A stretch of 30,450 nt of DNA from a virus, in IMG/VR virus record IMGVR_UViG_3300033149_003925, positions 1 to 30,450 of that record. The stretch is one strand, 5' to 3'. The notes beneath the pieces are model-generated. The model had not been told where the DNA came from, did not search any database, and saw only the letters and a program-made list of their open reading frames with translations. Position numbers and translations under genes: made by a program. This document shows, one piece after another, positions 1 to 6,592 of the stretch (the stretch's first letter is position 1; every line of letters begins with the position of its first letter).

Positions 1-1
1 A

Positions 2-388
2 AACATACCATACTCCGTAGATGAGCCAAAAGAAATTAATAGCAAGAATGTAATATACTATTCAGAACATTACAAAATGCTCAAAGGTGCAGAAGGCGAA
101 GCCATTAGAACCAAAGCAAAAAAATTTGTAGAGTTAGGTTTAATTGAATATTCTAAAGAGCATAAATGTTATCTATGCAAAGGAAATTTAAGAACTTATC
201 ACATAATCTGGGATAAAACAAAACAAAGATATAAAGAAGATGGAAGAAGAGGAGAATTTGAATGTTCTTGTCAGTATAATCAAAAAACCTTTAAAATGTG
301 TAGTCATATTTTGGCTTTATATATGCAATTTCGCATATGGGATTGGCAAAAAAAAGAAAAATTAATAAAAGAAGGAAACTTTAAATAA
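2..388 (+). CDS. SWIM zinc-finger protein (5' partial)
   Basis: The frame is open from base 2 with no stop, so the protein begins upstream of the window; the ATG at 77 is internal or an alternative start. Near the C-terminus, ECSC followed by a spacer and CSHILAL gives the CxC...CxH pattern of a SWIM zinc finger, a small zinc module that binds DNA or protein. Earlier there is an isolated CYLC pair. The protein is lysine-rich and probably cytoplasmic. The next gene starts 2 nt after its stop, so the two are probably co-transcribed. SWIM proteins occur in recombination mediators and viral accessory proteins, but nothing here fixes a role. The motif is clear; the function is not known. Confidence 0.75.
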   Translation, partial: NIPYSVDEPKEINSKNVIYYSEHYKMLKGAEGEAIRTKAKKFVELGLIEYSKEHKCYLCKGNLRTYHIIWDKTKQRYKEDGRRGEFECSCQYNQKTFKMCSHILALYMQFRIWDWQKKEKLIKEGNFK

Positions 389-390
389 AC

Positions 391-984
391 ATGGTTGCTA
401 AAGGAAAACTTGAACAATTAGGGGGAAAAGCTCAAAAAGAAGCCATCAAATTAAGTGTTGAAGGACTTTCTCACGGAGCAATAGCAGATAAACTTAATGA
501 AAAATATAATTCAGACTTGTCGGCAGACACAGTTAGATTTTTTTTAAAAAGAAACAAAAACAAAACCTTCCAAATATTAAAAGAAGATAAAAACTTTCAA
601 AATAAGATGGTTAAACAATACTTTGATACTTTAACCCAATTAAACCAATTAAATGCAGAGATGTGGAAATTCTTTTACGAAATAAGAAGAGACCCAGAAC
701 ATTCCTCTAAACAAATATTTTGCCCTAAATGTAATCACAAGTTTAGAGTTCAATTAAAATCATTTGGAACCCTTTTAAAAACATCAGAAATTTTATTAAA
801 ACAAATAGAACATGTAGACAAGGTTTTAGGTAAAATGAAAGACAATAATTTAACAATTAATTATAGTTATACAGATATGAGTAAAAAATTACAGATGATT
901 TTTCCAGAACTTGCTAATGAAATGGCTAAACAAGGAATTATAAAAATAATCAAAAAGAAGAAGTTAAGAGAAATTAATCTTTAA
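391..984 (+). CDS. HTH and zinc-ribbon DNA-binding protein
   Basis: A 197-aa protein. Residues about 14-50 (SHGAIADKLNEKY then SADTVRFFLKR) look like a helix-turn-helix of the resolvase/small-terminase kind. Residues about 60-100 are helical, followed by a CPKC pair near residue 110 that could be half of a zinc knuckle. The C-terminus is very lysine-rich. It follows the SWIM gene by 2 nt. Order (HTH, coiled region, basic tail) is compatible with a small terminase subunit, but it is far from the large subunit in this window, so this is only a suggestion. It may instead be a general viral regulator. The stop overlaps the end of the convergent leftward gene by 11 nt. Confidence 0.7.
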   Translation: MVAKGKLEQLGGKAQKEAIKLSVEGLSHGAIADKLNEKYNSDLSADTVRFFLKRNKNKTFQILKEDKNFQNKMVKQYFDTLTQLNQLNAEMWKFFYEIRRDPEHSSKQIFCPKCNHKFRVQLKSFGTLLKTSEILLKQIEHVDKVLGKMKDNNLTINYSYTDMSKKLQMIFPELANEMAKQGIIKIIKKKKLREINL

Positions 985-1504
985 CCCCAACTTTTAAAAT
1001 AACATCTTTCCCATACTTGACTTTTAAGGCTTCTTTGAGTTCTTTTGTTAATCTCTCAATTTTTGTTTCTGCATATTTTAAATCACTTGCCCTATTTCTT
1101 GCTTTCCATTCTTCGTGCTTCTTCAAATCTTCTTCTGTCATCTCTACTTTTGTGACTTTGATATTTTCTTTTTTATAGCCATCATCAATTAACATACCCA
1201 AATACCATTTCAAACAATCTTCCAATTTTTCTTTTAATGTCTTTTCTTTCTCTCCTATCTTTCCACCAAATCCACTTGAGTTAGCAGTAACACCCAAATC
1301 ATTACAACTCACATCAAAATCTCTCTCATCTTTGCTATCTAATCCATACTTAACAATCACTTCTGTTTTCTTATCGTGTTGTAAAACCTCAACCACTTTT
1401 TTCTGCTTTACTCTTTCATCTATTATTGTTATTGTTCCTTTTGGCTTTGGCTTTCCATAACTTTCTATCCCTTCACTTGCTTCTTCAAATAATGTTTTTT
1501 GCAT
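974..1504 (-). CDS. Hypothetical charged protein
   Basis: A 176-aa ORF that I do not recognise. It is highly charged, with a middle segment (about residues 80-95) rich in glycine and serine and a long predicted helical C-terminal half rich in K and E (possible coiled coil around residues 120-165). No membrane segment is visible. The start has a good Shine-Dalgarno (GGGGGT) a few bases upstream. It lies 9 nt downstream of the RuvB-like ATPase gene on the same strand, so the two are likely one transcript, and a helper role for the ATPase is possible by context only. Confidence 0.65.
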   Translation of the reverse strand: MQKTLFEEASEGIESYGKPKPKGTITIIDERVKQKKVVEVLQHDKKTEVIVKYGLDSKDERDFDVSCNDLGVTANSSGFGGKIGEKEKTLKEKLEDCLKWYLGMLIDDGYKKENIKVTKVEMTEEDLKKHEEWKARNRASDLKYAETKIERLTKELKEALKVKYGKDVILKVGVKD

Positions 1505-1513
1505 TTTACCCCC

Positions 1514-2671
1514 TTACAACTCTTCAAATTTGTAGTTGTTTTCATAACTCTCCTCTACATTTATGTCTGTCCCAAAACTTGCCCAATCAATCAAATCCGG
1601 CTCTATCCCCTCTTTGATTTTTTCAGCAATAAAATTTACTAATTCCAAATACATATTGCTATATTGTTCTTTTATTTCAGGATTATCATTAAGCCACTTA
1701 ATTGCTGTTTCTCTATCATCTTGCTTAAACTTTGTAGTTTTTACTTTTTCTAATTGTTCATATCCAACATCTTTAAACTCTGGTGCTAACTCTCTCCCTT
1801 TGCTTGTAATTAAAATCATACCCTTCTTGATGAGTTCTGGCTCAACATCTAACTTAATGTAGTTCTCACTTCGTCGTAAGACAAGAGATAAATTCCTTAA
1901 ACTCGCTTTCTCAACCTTCTTGAGATACTCAACATATTCTTCTTGCTCATCACTTAACCCAGAATAGAGATTAATCTTCATCATTCTAAAAACTTTAACA
2001 CAATTTTTTTCATTCACTTCTCCATACATTTGCATATAAGCAATCAATTTCTTTAAAACACGAATATTTGTTGTATAATTAAGAAGATAATCTTGAACTT
2101 CTTTAGAGATATTCATCTTTACAAGAATTTCTTTAACAAGACTTTCTTCAGGTTCATCAAACTCAATTCTCATAAATCTATCTAACAATGGTTTAGGCAA
2201 CTTTTCAGGTTCAGTTGTTGTCCCTATGAACACACAATCAATCTTAATTCTTTTCCCATCATAAATTTCTCCATATTCAATCGCAGGATAAATTATTTCA
2301 GCAATCCTTTCAGATAAATTATGAATTTCATCAATAAGAACTAAAGCATTTGGTTTTAAACTTTGCAACATCTCTAATATCCTACTCTTTCCCATACTTC
2401 CTGTTAAGTAAACAAAAGGTTTTTGAGTTTCACAAGCAATCATCTTACTTGAATAAGTCTTGCCTGTTCCAGCATAACCACTAAAAAGCAAGTTAATCTT
2501 CTCACTTTTCATTTTGGCGATAGCCAACCTAATAAACTCTTTCTGTTTTTCATCATAAACAACATCCTCAAAACAAGGAGAATTAACTATTTCTCCAATT
2601 TTTTCTCGCTCCTCTTCACATATAATTATCTCTTTTTTCTTTTTCCAATTAACTATTTCTTTAAAATTCAT
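1514..2671 (-). CDS. RuvB-like AAA+ ATPase with winged-helix domain
   Basis: A 385-aa AAA+ motor. Walker A is GYAGTGKT (about residues 65-72), Walker B is VLIDEIHNLS (about 111-120), sensor 1 is FIGTTTEPEKLPKPLLDRF (about 148-166, including an arginine-finger candidate), and a sensor-2-like TNIRVLKKL follows near 201. The IDEIH...IIYPAIE and PLLDRF patterns match RuvB, the branch-migration helicase of Holliday junctions, better than generic clamp loaders. Residues about 257-293 (SLRNLSLVL ... EPELIKKGMILITSKGR) match the RuvB C-terminal winged helix, which binds DNA. About 85 extra residues follow. The ATG at 2671 is preferred over the GTG at 2677 because GAGGTG sits just upstream. Likely role: viral DNA replication, recombination or packaging preparation. 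No RuvA or RuvC partner is visible nearby. Confidence 0.85.
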   Translation of the reverse strand: MNFKEIVNWKKKKEIIICEEEREKIGEIVNSPCFEDVVYDEKQKEFIRLAIAKMKSEKINLLFSGYAGTGKTYSSKMIACETQKPFVYLTGSMGKSRILEMLQSLKPNALVLIDEIHNLSERIAEIIYPAIEYGEIYDGKRIKIDCVFIGTTTEPEKLPKPLLDRFMRIEFDEPEESLVKEILVKMNISKEVQDYLLNYTTNIRVLKKLIAYMQMYGEVNEKNCVKVFRMMKINLYSGLSDEQEEYVEYLKKVEKASLRNLSLVLRRSENYIKLDVEPELIKKGMILITSKGRELAPEFKDVGYEQLEKVKTTKFKQDDRETAIKWLNDNPEIKEQYSNMYLELVNFIAEKIKEGIEPDLIDWASFGTDINVEESYENNYKFEEL

Positions 2672-2730
2672 TTTCACCTCGCTTTAATAAAATAAAAAAA
2701 TAAAATAAAAAAATAAATATAGTTAAGGAT

Positions 2731-2811
2731 TTATTCCTCGTCTTTTTCTTCTTTAGCTTCGTCTTCAGCCATTTTTGAATACCTCTCATTTAATTGAGTA
2801 GTTAAAACCAC
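2731..2811 (-). CDS. Possible 26-aa acidic peptide
   Basis: A very short reading frame starting at GTG, 6 nt after the stop of the 118-aa gene and preceded by AAGAGGT as a possible ribosome site; an internal ATG lies at 2772. The C-terminal half is almost entirely D, E, K and A. It fits the pattern of closely packed small genes in this leftward set, but such a short frame can occur by chance. Weak call. The rest of the stretch 2678-2817 is A/T-rich simple sequence. Confidence 0.25.
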   Translation of the reverse strand: MVLTTQLNERYSKMAEDEAKEEKDEE

Positions 2812-2817
2812 AAGGAT

Positions 2818-3174
2818 TTACCTCTTTTTAAGTGTTCTTGCACCATATTCAACTTCAATTTCCTTTTGAATTCTCTTCGCCATTCTAAAACGTTCAAGGG
2901 CTTCGTGTGCTTTAGGTAAATCTTCTGTGGCTGTTAATATCAATCCAGCATATACTTTATTAAAACGGACATGTCTTTTATCTAAAATACCTATGGCACT
3001 ACATAAACCTGTAACATTATGATTTTCATCATATGTTAAATAACGGCTACCATTACACTTGTCTACTATATTTATAGCTTGAACTCTATCAACTTGAAAA
3101 AATCCAACATTTTCTGGTTCAACAGATACGAAGCTATTTATTAAAAAATCTTCATCATGTTCTACATATATCAT
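2818..3174 (-). CDS. Hypothetical protein (118 aa)
   Basis: A small soluble protein I do not recognise. Its N-terminal half mixes strands and acidic residues, and residues about 80-118 form a basic amphipathic helix ending in LKKR. No motif, zinc site or membrane segment is visible. It has no good ribosome site of its own. Instead a strong AAAGGAGG and an 8-codon frame lie just upstream in the same frame, separated by TAG-TAA, so it may be translated by reinitiation. It belongs to the leftward cluster that ends with the RuvB-like ATPase. Confidence 0.6.
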   Translation of the reverse strand: MIYVEHDEDFLINSFVSVEPENVGFFQVDRVQAINIVDKCNGSRYLTYDENHNVTGLCSAIGILDKRHVRFNKVYAGLILTATEDLPKAHEALERFRMAKRIQKEIEVEYGARTLKKR

Positions 3175-3180
3175 TTTTTA

Positions 3181-3207
3181 CTAATCTCTAATTTTTTTGT
3201 TTTCCAT
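3181..3207 (-). other. Possible 8-codon leader ORF with strong ribosome site
   Basis: ATG at 3207 is preceded by AAAGGAGG (3212-3220), the strongest Shine-Dalgarno in this leftward set, yet the frame encodes only MENKKIRD before TAG and TAA. The 118-aa gene begins at 3174 in the same frame. This may be a leader peptide used for coupled translation, or a gene start ruined by a nonsense change. Confidence 0.3.
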
Positions 3208-3257
3208 TTTAACCTCCTTTCAATTCTATACTGAAAAATAATAAAAAAATAGAGGAA

Positions 3258-3350
3258 TTAGTTAATCTCCTTAACTATTGCTTTGTAGTTCTTGTCTGCG
3301 ACAATCAAGTCTCCCAACTCATCTAAAAGTTTCTTAATTTTCTTACTCAT
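3258..3350 (-). CDS. Small basic protein (30 aa)
   Basis: A 30-codon frame starting inside the end of the 60-aa gene (ATGAGTAA overlap of 8 nt), typical of translational coupling. The sequence is one amphipathic helix (MSKKIKKLLDELGDLIV) followed by a short basic tail. No function can be inferred. The coupled start and lysine/leucine-rich composition, like its neighbours, support a real gene, but the short length keeps confidence low. Confidence 0.4.
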   Translation of the reverse strand: MSKKIKKLLDELGDLIVADKNYKAIVKEIN

Positions 3351-3525
3351 TTTCTTCGTTCCACCTATCTTTACACCAACTCTCAAATTCTTCTTGATAG
3401 TGTTCCAAGAACCCACTAATCAACTGCTTTTTATTGTTGTCATTCTCACACCAAGTCTGGAAAGCCCCATCATCAATCTCCTGTGCTGTTTCTCTTATCT
3501 TGTTGTTTAATTCTTGTTCCATCAT
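3343..3525 (-). CDS. Hypothetical acidic protein (60 aa)
   Basis: A 60-aa acidic helical protein that I do not recognise, with two tryptophan-cysteine pairs in similar contexts (FQTWCEND and FESWCKDR), suggesting an internal duplication of a helix of about 27 residues. Its start overlaps the stop of the upstream 88-aa gene as ATGA, and its stop overlaps the 30-aa gene. The three are therefore probably translated together from the promoter at 3842-3860. Confidence 0.55.
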   Translation of the reverse strand: MMEQELNNKIRETAQEIDDGAFQTWCENDNNKKQLISGFLEHYQEEFESWCKDRWNEENE

Positions 3526-3788
3526 TTTAAATCAACACTCTCTAACTGATGACACTCAATTTTCTTTAAAACCCTCTCCTTAACGCCGACAGGCAAACTT
3601 GAACTATCAGTTAAAACAGCAACTTCACTTAAAGACATAAATCTATCTGTCTTATTCTCTATACCTAAAGCCCTGTTTAATTCTCCTGTAATGTTATCTA
3701 ATTCTTCTTGCATCTTTGTCAAACTCCTTTCAATTACATAAGTTTGAGTGCTTATGCTCACTTTTTGATTATAAGGGAAATAATCCAT
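3522..3788 (-). CDS. Hypothetical protein (88 aa), first leftward gene
   Basis: An 88-aa soluble protein of unknown function and the first gene downstream of the leftward promoter at 3842-3860. Residues about 22-45 form a helix that could be coiled coil (MQEELDNITGELNRAL); the remainder holds a helix-turn-like stretch (SLSEVAVLTDSSSLPVGVKERVLKKI) resembling a small DNA-binding or adaptor fold, though I cannot assign a family. No clear ribosome site precedes ATG 3788. Its position at the control region suggests an early or regulatory role by inference only. Confidence 0.6.
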   Translation of the reverse strand: MDYFPYNQKVSISTQTYVIERSLTKMQEELDNITGELNRALGIENKTDRFMSLSEVAVLTDSSSLPVGVKERVLKKIECHQLESVDLK

Positions 3789-3841
3789 AAAGGATTAAGT
3801 CCCAGATGGTTTTTATTTTGCTAATCTTTTAACGAATATAT

Positions 3842-3860
3842 AGTTTATAAATGTTTCGTT
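3842..3860 (-). promoter_or_regulatory. BRE/TATA promoter for leftward genes
   Basis: Read leftward this is AACGAAACATTTATAAACT, a classical archaeal BRE (CGAAAC) plus TATA box (TTTATAAA). The same 19 bases occur rightward at 4793-4811. Expected transcription start is near 3818-3824, giving a leader of about 30 nt before ATG 3788. Confidence 0.75.
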
Positions 3861-3876
3861 ATATACTTTACACATA

Positions 3877-3893
3877 TAACTATTATATAGTTA
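3877..3893. repeat. Short inverted repeat beside the leftward promoter
   Basis: TAACTAT and ATAGTTA are perfect 7-nt inverted arms around a 3-nt centre, just upstream of the leftward promoter. It is a plausible regulator site, though AT-rich inverted repeats are frequent by chance. Confidence 0.35.
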
Positions 3894-3941
3894 ATACATA
3901 TTAGTTCTTACTGAAAAGATATAACAGAATGAGCATAAAGA

Positions 3942-3963
3942 GTTAATCGGTATACCGAATAAC
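3942..3963. repeat. 22-nt near-perfect palindrome, operator candidate
   Basis: The core TCGGTATACCGA is perfectly palindromic and continues into GTTA/TAAC arms, with a single mismatched pair in 22 nt. Its higher GC content stands out from the surrounding AT-rich DNA. It is the best candidate binding site for a dimeric regulator, for example the AbrB-like or RHH-like products at 4868-5219. Confidence 0.6.
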
Positions 3964-4076
3964 TATTAACCCTCCCTTTTGGTGTAAAACTCCTCACGAC
4001 GAAGTCAATTAACAAGCACCATACAAGCACTACAATAAACAATAATAATAAAGTAATAAGATAACCTTACTAATTA

Positions 4077-4120
4077 CAAATATATATCTAATTTTACTTA
4101 TTGCAAATATATATCTAATT
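4077..4120 (+). repeat. Two 17-nt direct repeats
   Basis: CAAATATATATCTAATT occurs exactly at 4077-4093 and again at 4104-4120, a period of 27 nt. The spacing and AT-richness are compatible with iterons or a helix-phased protein site. Confidence 0.55.
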
Positions 4121-4241
4121 GCTACAACATAAAAATAGATTTCCACTGGAAATGAAGGTGCTTTGGTTACCTAAATATGCAATATCCTTATATCTTCTAT
4201 GTATAAAACTACTTACAATGTAGATTGTGCGAACTATTGAA

Positions 4242-4294
4242 TAGGGGGGGCTTCTGATTATGGGATAAGTAGAAATCCCTTCTTAGCACCCCTA
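4242..4294. other. Possible nested hairpin
   Basis: TAGGGG (4242-4247, within a run of seven G) can pair with CCCCTA (4289-4294), enclosing GGGAT (4262-4266) and ATCCC (4275-4279) around an 8-nt loop. This may be a structured RNA or a replication hairpin; stems are only 5-6 bp. Confidence 0.3.
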
Positions 4295-4332
4295 AAATAT
4301 GCGGGTAATTTTGACATATAAGACTAAAATAA

Positions 4333-4350
4333 GCGAAAGATTTATATATA
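4333..4350 (+). promoter_or_regulatory. BRE/TATA promoter for HNH gene
   Basis: GCGAAAGA followed by TTTATATATA gives a BRE/TATA pair. The expected start is near 4371, leaving a leader that includes CCGGAG, 8 nt before the ATG at 4409. Confidence 0.6.
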
Positions 4351-4408
4351 TGTTACATTTTGTATACACTATGTTACAAATAAACCCATGCACACCGGAG
4401 ATACTTTT

Positions 4409-4768
4409 ATGAATGAAGAAGAAATAAGAAAGCAATTAAAATTGATTAGAAGTAGTTTAATATTCAAAAGAGGAAATAAATGTGAGGTTTGTGGGTGTAT
4501 TGGGGGGCCAGAAGACCCAGATGATTTTGATTCTAAGAAACATAGAAAGTTGTTAATTCATCACAAGAAACCAATCAAAGAGGGAGGAGACAATCAAGAA
4601 TCTAATTTACAGGTTGTTTGTTTTAAGTGCCATAGTAAAATCCACAATCATGGTTGCGTTATAAGAATTGATAGAAAATTGGTTGATTGGTTAAAAGATA
4701 TTAATGAAAACGTAAATAAAGCTCTTTATTATTTGAAGGGAAAATATGAATTGGATATAAAGGGATAG
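4409..4768 (+). CDS. HNH endonuclease
   Basis: A 119-aa free-standing HNH nuclease. CEVCGC supplies the first zinc cysteine pair, LLIHHKKP the catalytic histidines, an asparagine (ESNLQVV) follows, and CFKCHSKIH closes the second zinc knuckle and the final histidine. HNH proteins of this size are commonly mobile homing nucleases, sometimes packaging nucleases. ATG 4409 is preferred because GGAG lies 8 nt upstream; an ATG at 4388 would add 7 residues. The gene has its own TATA box and is separated from the next gene by another promoter, so it is an independent unit. Confidence 0.85.
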   Translation: MNEEEIRKQLKLIRSSLIFKRGNKCEVCGCIGGPEDPDDFDSKKHRKLLIHHKKPIKEGGDNQESNLQVVCFKCHSKIHNHGCVIRIDRKLVDWLKDINENVNKALYYLKGKYELDIKG

Positions 4769-4792
4769 ATTACTAATAAAATGTATATCAAA

Positions 4793-4811
4793 AACGAAAC
4801 ATTTATAAACT
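4793..4811 (+). promoter_or_regulatory. BRE/TATA promoter of the regulator-chaperonin-glycan operon
   Basis: AACGAAACATTTATAAACT is identical to the leftward promoter at 3842-3860. The predicted start lies near 4830, giving a leader of about 38 nt that ends with GAGGAG before ATG 4868. No comparable TATA box was noticed between here and the terminase, so this promoter may drive most of 4868-16039. Confidence 0.75.
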
Positions 4812-4867
4812 CTTTTTCCTAAGTAAAATTATGAAATCTAAAAAGTTAAATTATCGAGGAGAAAAAA

Positions 4868-5092
4868 ATGAAAGAATTATCTAAAAAAGTAGTAAAAATT
4901 AAAAAGCTACAAAAAGTAGGCGATAATTTGATGATTTTAATTCCAAAAAAATGGATAGATGAATTGGATTGGAATAGAAATACTAAATTGGTTTTGGAAT
5001 TTTTCCCATATAGAAAAGGAATAATTATTAGTGAAAATAAATCGGAAGAAAAAAATGAAGAAGTTAGTGATATTGTCGAAGTCACAGATTGA
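4868..5092 (+). CDS. AbrB/SpoVT-like transcription regulator
   Basis: A 74-aa protein. Residues about 12-55 (VGDNLMILIPKKWIDELDW then LVLEFFPYRKGIIIS) match the swapped-hairpin AbrB fold common in archaeal DNA-binding regulators and antitoxins: a lone glycine-asparagine turn, an IPKKW strand and a short helix. The C-terminal 15 residues are acidic. GAGGAG precedes the start. As the first gene after the 4793 promoter and next to palindromes, it may autoregulate the operon and repress the opposed promoter that shares its 19-nt sequence. That regulatory role is inferred. Confidence 0.75.
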   Translation: MKELSKKVVKIKKLQKVGDNLMILIPKKWIDELDWNRNTKLVLEFFPYRKGIIISENKSEEKNEEVSDIVEVTD

Positions 5093-5219
5093 GTATGTGG
5101 AAGATTTGGCTAAAGCCATGTCTGATCCGAGAGCTAAAAAAGGAGATTTTAGTAAGGCCTTACGGCAGATAATCGAAGAACACAAATGGAAGATCAAAAA
5201 AACGCTCACATTCAATTAG
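5055..5219 (+). CDS. Ribbon-helix-helix-like small protein
   Basis: A 54-aa protein whose layout (strand KKLVILS, helix KSQIEYVEDLAKAM, helix FSKALRQIIEEHK) fits a ribbon-helix-helix DNA-binding domain. The ATG at 5055 is used; an in-frame ATG at 5031 lies deeper in the preceding gene. It overlaps the AbrB-like gene by 38 nt and the chaperonin gene by 34 nt, all in different frames, so the three are translated from one message. It may act with the AbrB-like protein as an operon regulator. Confidence 0.6.
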   Translation: MKKLVILSKSQIEYVEDLAKAMSDPRAKKGDFSKALRQIIEEHKWKIKKTLTFN

Positions 5220-6592
5220 CAGTTAATTTTGCTGATTTAGTTAGGAGCACATTAGGACCAAGAGGGATGAATAAGATAGTTATTGGAAAAGCTGAAACTC
5301 TCCACACAAATGATGGAGCTTCTATTATTAAGAATATAGATGCAAATGATCCAATTATTGGGTTGTTTAAAGAGTTGGCTATTTCTCAAGAGGAAAGAAT
5401 AGGAGATGGAACTACTACTGCTGTTATTTTAGCTGGACAATTTTTAAATAATGCTCTTCAGTTGATTAATAAAGGAATTCATCCCACAACAATTATTAAT
5501 GGATATAATATTGCGAAAGTAGAAACTATGAAGTTTTTAGAACAAGCTGCTGAAAAAGGAGATAAACAGAAAATTATTAAAACAGCTTTTGGAAGTAAAG
5601 TATCAAAAGAAACAGTCCAACATTTGACAAAACTTTTATTAGATATAAACCCAGAAGTAAAAATCCATAAAAAAATTGATGATCCAATAAAAAGTGAAAT
5701 TTATAAAGGGTTTGTTTTTGAAGGATTTACTTTGAATGATTTAACTCCAAGCCAGATTGAAGGGAATATTTGCTTACTTGATTACAGAACAAATGTTGAG
5801 GCGGCAAATTATTCTGTAACAGATGTAAATGAATTGAAAAAAATTAATGAATATGACCGCATTTATAAAAAAGAGATAGTAGATAATCTTGTTGAGAAGA
5901 AAGTTGATTGTTTACTTTATACAGACACTAATCCTGAATTTGAAGCTATGTTGACTGAAGCTGGAATTACAGGGATTGTTGTTTATAAAAGAGGTGATTT
6001 TATTAGTGGAATTGCACAGGCATTAGATATTCTTCCAACAAGTGACCCTAAAAATATGCATGTTAAAAAAGGAAAATTAAAATATGTCAAACCAAATCAG
6101 ATTTTTATTGATGGAGATATGGAAACTTTAATTCTTTGTGGTTCTACAAAACAAACTTTAGATGAAATTGAACGGGCAATTCACGATGTTTTATCATTAC
6201 TTAAACATGATACTGATACTGTTGTTGGTGCTGGAGCAGTTGAAATAGGAATTGCTAATCATTTGAATGCTATTGCTAAAAATCTTGGTGGTAAAGAACA
6301 ACTTGCAATTGAAAAGTATGCAGAAGCTATTGAAAGTATTCCTTTAATTTTGGCAGAAAATGCAGGGTTGGATTCTATGGCTGTCTTAACAATATTAAAA
6401 ACAAAACATCTAAATGGAGAAAATGATTTGGGGGTTGATATTTTTCAAGGAGTTTCAAATGCAAGAGAAAGAGGCATAGTTGATCCAGTCTTTGTAAAAA
6501 TCTGTGCTATTGATTCTGCGACGAATGTTGCAAACTTAATTCTAAAAACAGATAAAATTCTAATGGGAGAAAAAAGTGAAGATAATAATTAG
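5186..6592 (+). CDS. Group II chaperonin (thermosome-like), compact viral form
   Basis: A 468-aa ATP-driven protein-folding subunit of the thermosome/CCT family, expected to form a double ring in the cytoplasm. Visible family motifs: STLGPRGMNK (21-30), TNDGASIIK (41-49), GDGTTTAV (73-80), GIHPTTIINGY (97-107), the ATPase aspartate in HDVLSLL (D334), GAGAVE (348-353, family form GGGAVE), REQLAIE-like KEQLAIEKYAEAI, IPLILAENAGLD (385-395) and GVDIFQG. Thermosome subunits are usually about 540 aa; this one lacks the N-terminal extension and the Gly/Met C-terminal tail, and has a shortened apical part (about 165-300). Both catalytic aspartates remain, so it looks active. It is the first large gene of the operon; likely clients are capsid or tail proteins, by inference. 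Confidence 0.93.
   Translation: MEDQKNAHIQLAVNFADLVRSTLGPRGMNKIVIGKAETLHTNDGASIIKNIDANDPIIGLFKELAISQEERIGDGTTTAVILAGQFLNNALQLINKGIHPTTIINGYNIAKVETMKFLEQAAEKGDKQKIIKTAFGSKVSKETVQHLTKLLLDINPEVKIHKKIDDPIKSEIYKGFVFEGFTLNDLTPSQIEGNICLLDYRTNVEAANYSVTDVNELKKINEYDRIYKKEIVDNLVEKKVDCLLYTDTNPEFEAMLTEAGITGIVVYKRGDFISGIAQALDILPTSDPKNMHVKKGKLKYVKPNQIFIDGDMETLILCGSTKQTLDEIERAIHDVLSLLKHDTDTVVGAGAVEIGIANHLNAIAKNLGGKEQLAIEKYAEAIESIPLILAENAGLDSMAVLTILKTKHLNGENDLGVDIFQGVSNARERGIVDPVFVKICAIDSATNVANLILKTDKILMGEKSEDNN

Larger units (their letters stand above)
3789..4387. other. Non-coding control region, possible origin
   Basis: About 600 nt without a convincing gene between leftward and rightward transcription. 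It holds a leftward BRE/TATA promoter, an inverted repeat at 3877-3893, a near-perfect 22-nt palindrome at 3942-3963, two 17-nt direct repeats at 4077-4120, a possible nested hairpin at 4242-4294 and a rightward TATA box before the HNH gene. Such a density of repeats suits an operator and/or replication origin; the sequence alone does not decide which. Confidence 0.6.

Noticed and set aside
1426-1862. Rightward ORFs over the RuvB-like and charged-protein genes
   Set aside because: Leucine/serine-rich antisense shadows of well supported leftward genes.
4077-4120. CRISPR array
   Set aside because: Only two short repeats with a 10-nt spacer; no array elsewhere in the window.
4846-5215. Two leftward ORFs over the AbrB-like and RHH-like genes
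   Set aside because: Antisense shadows rich in F, I and S; the rightward genes have promoter, ribosome site and recognised folds.
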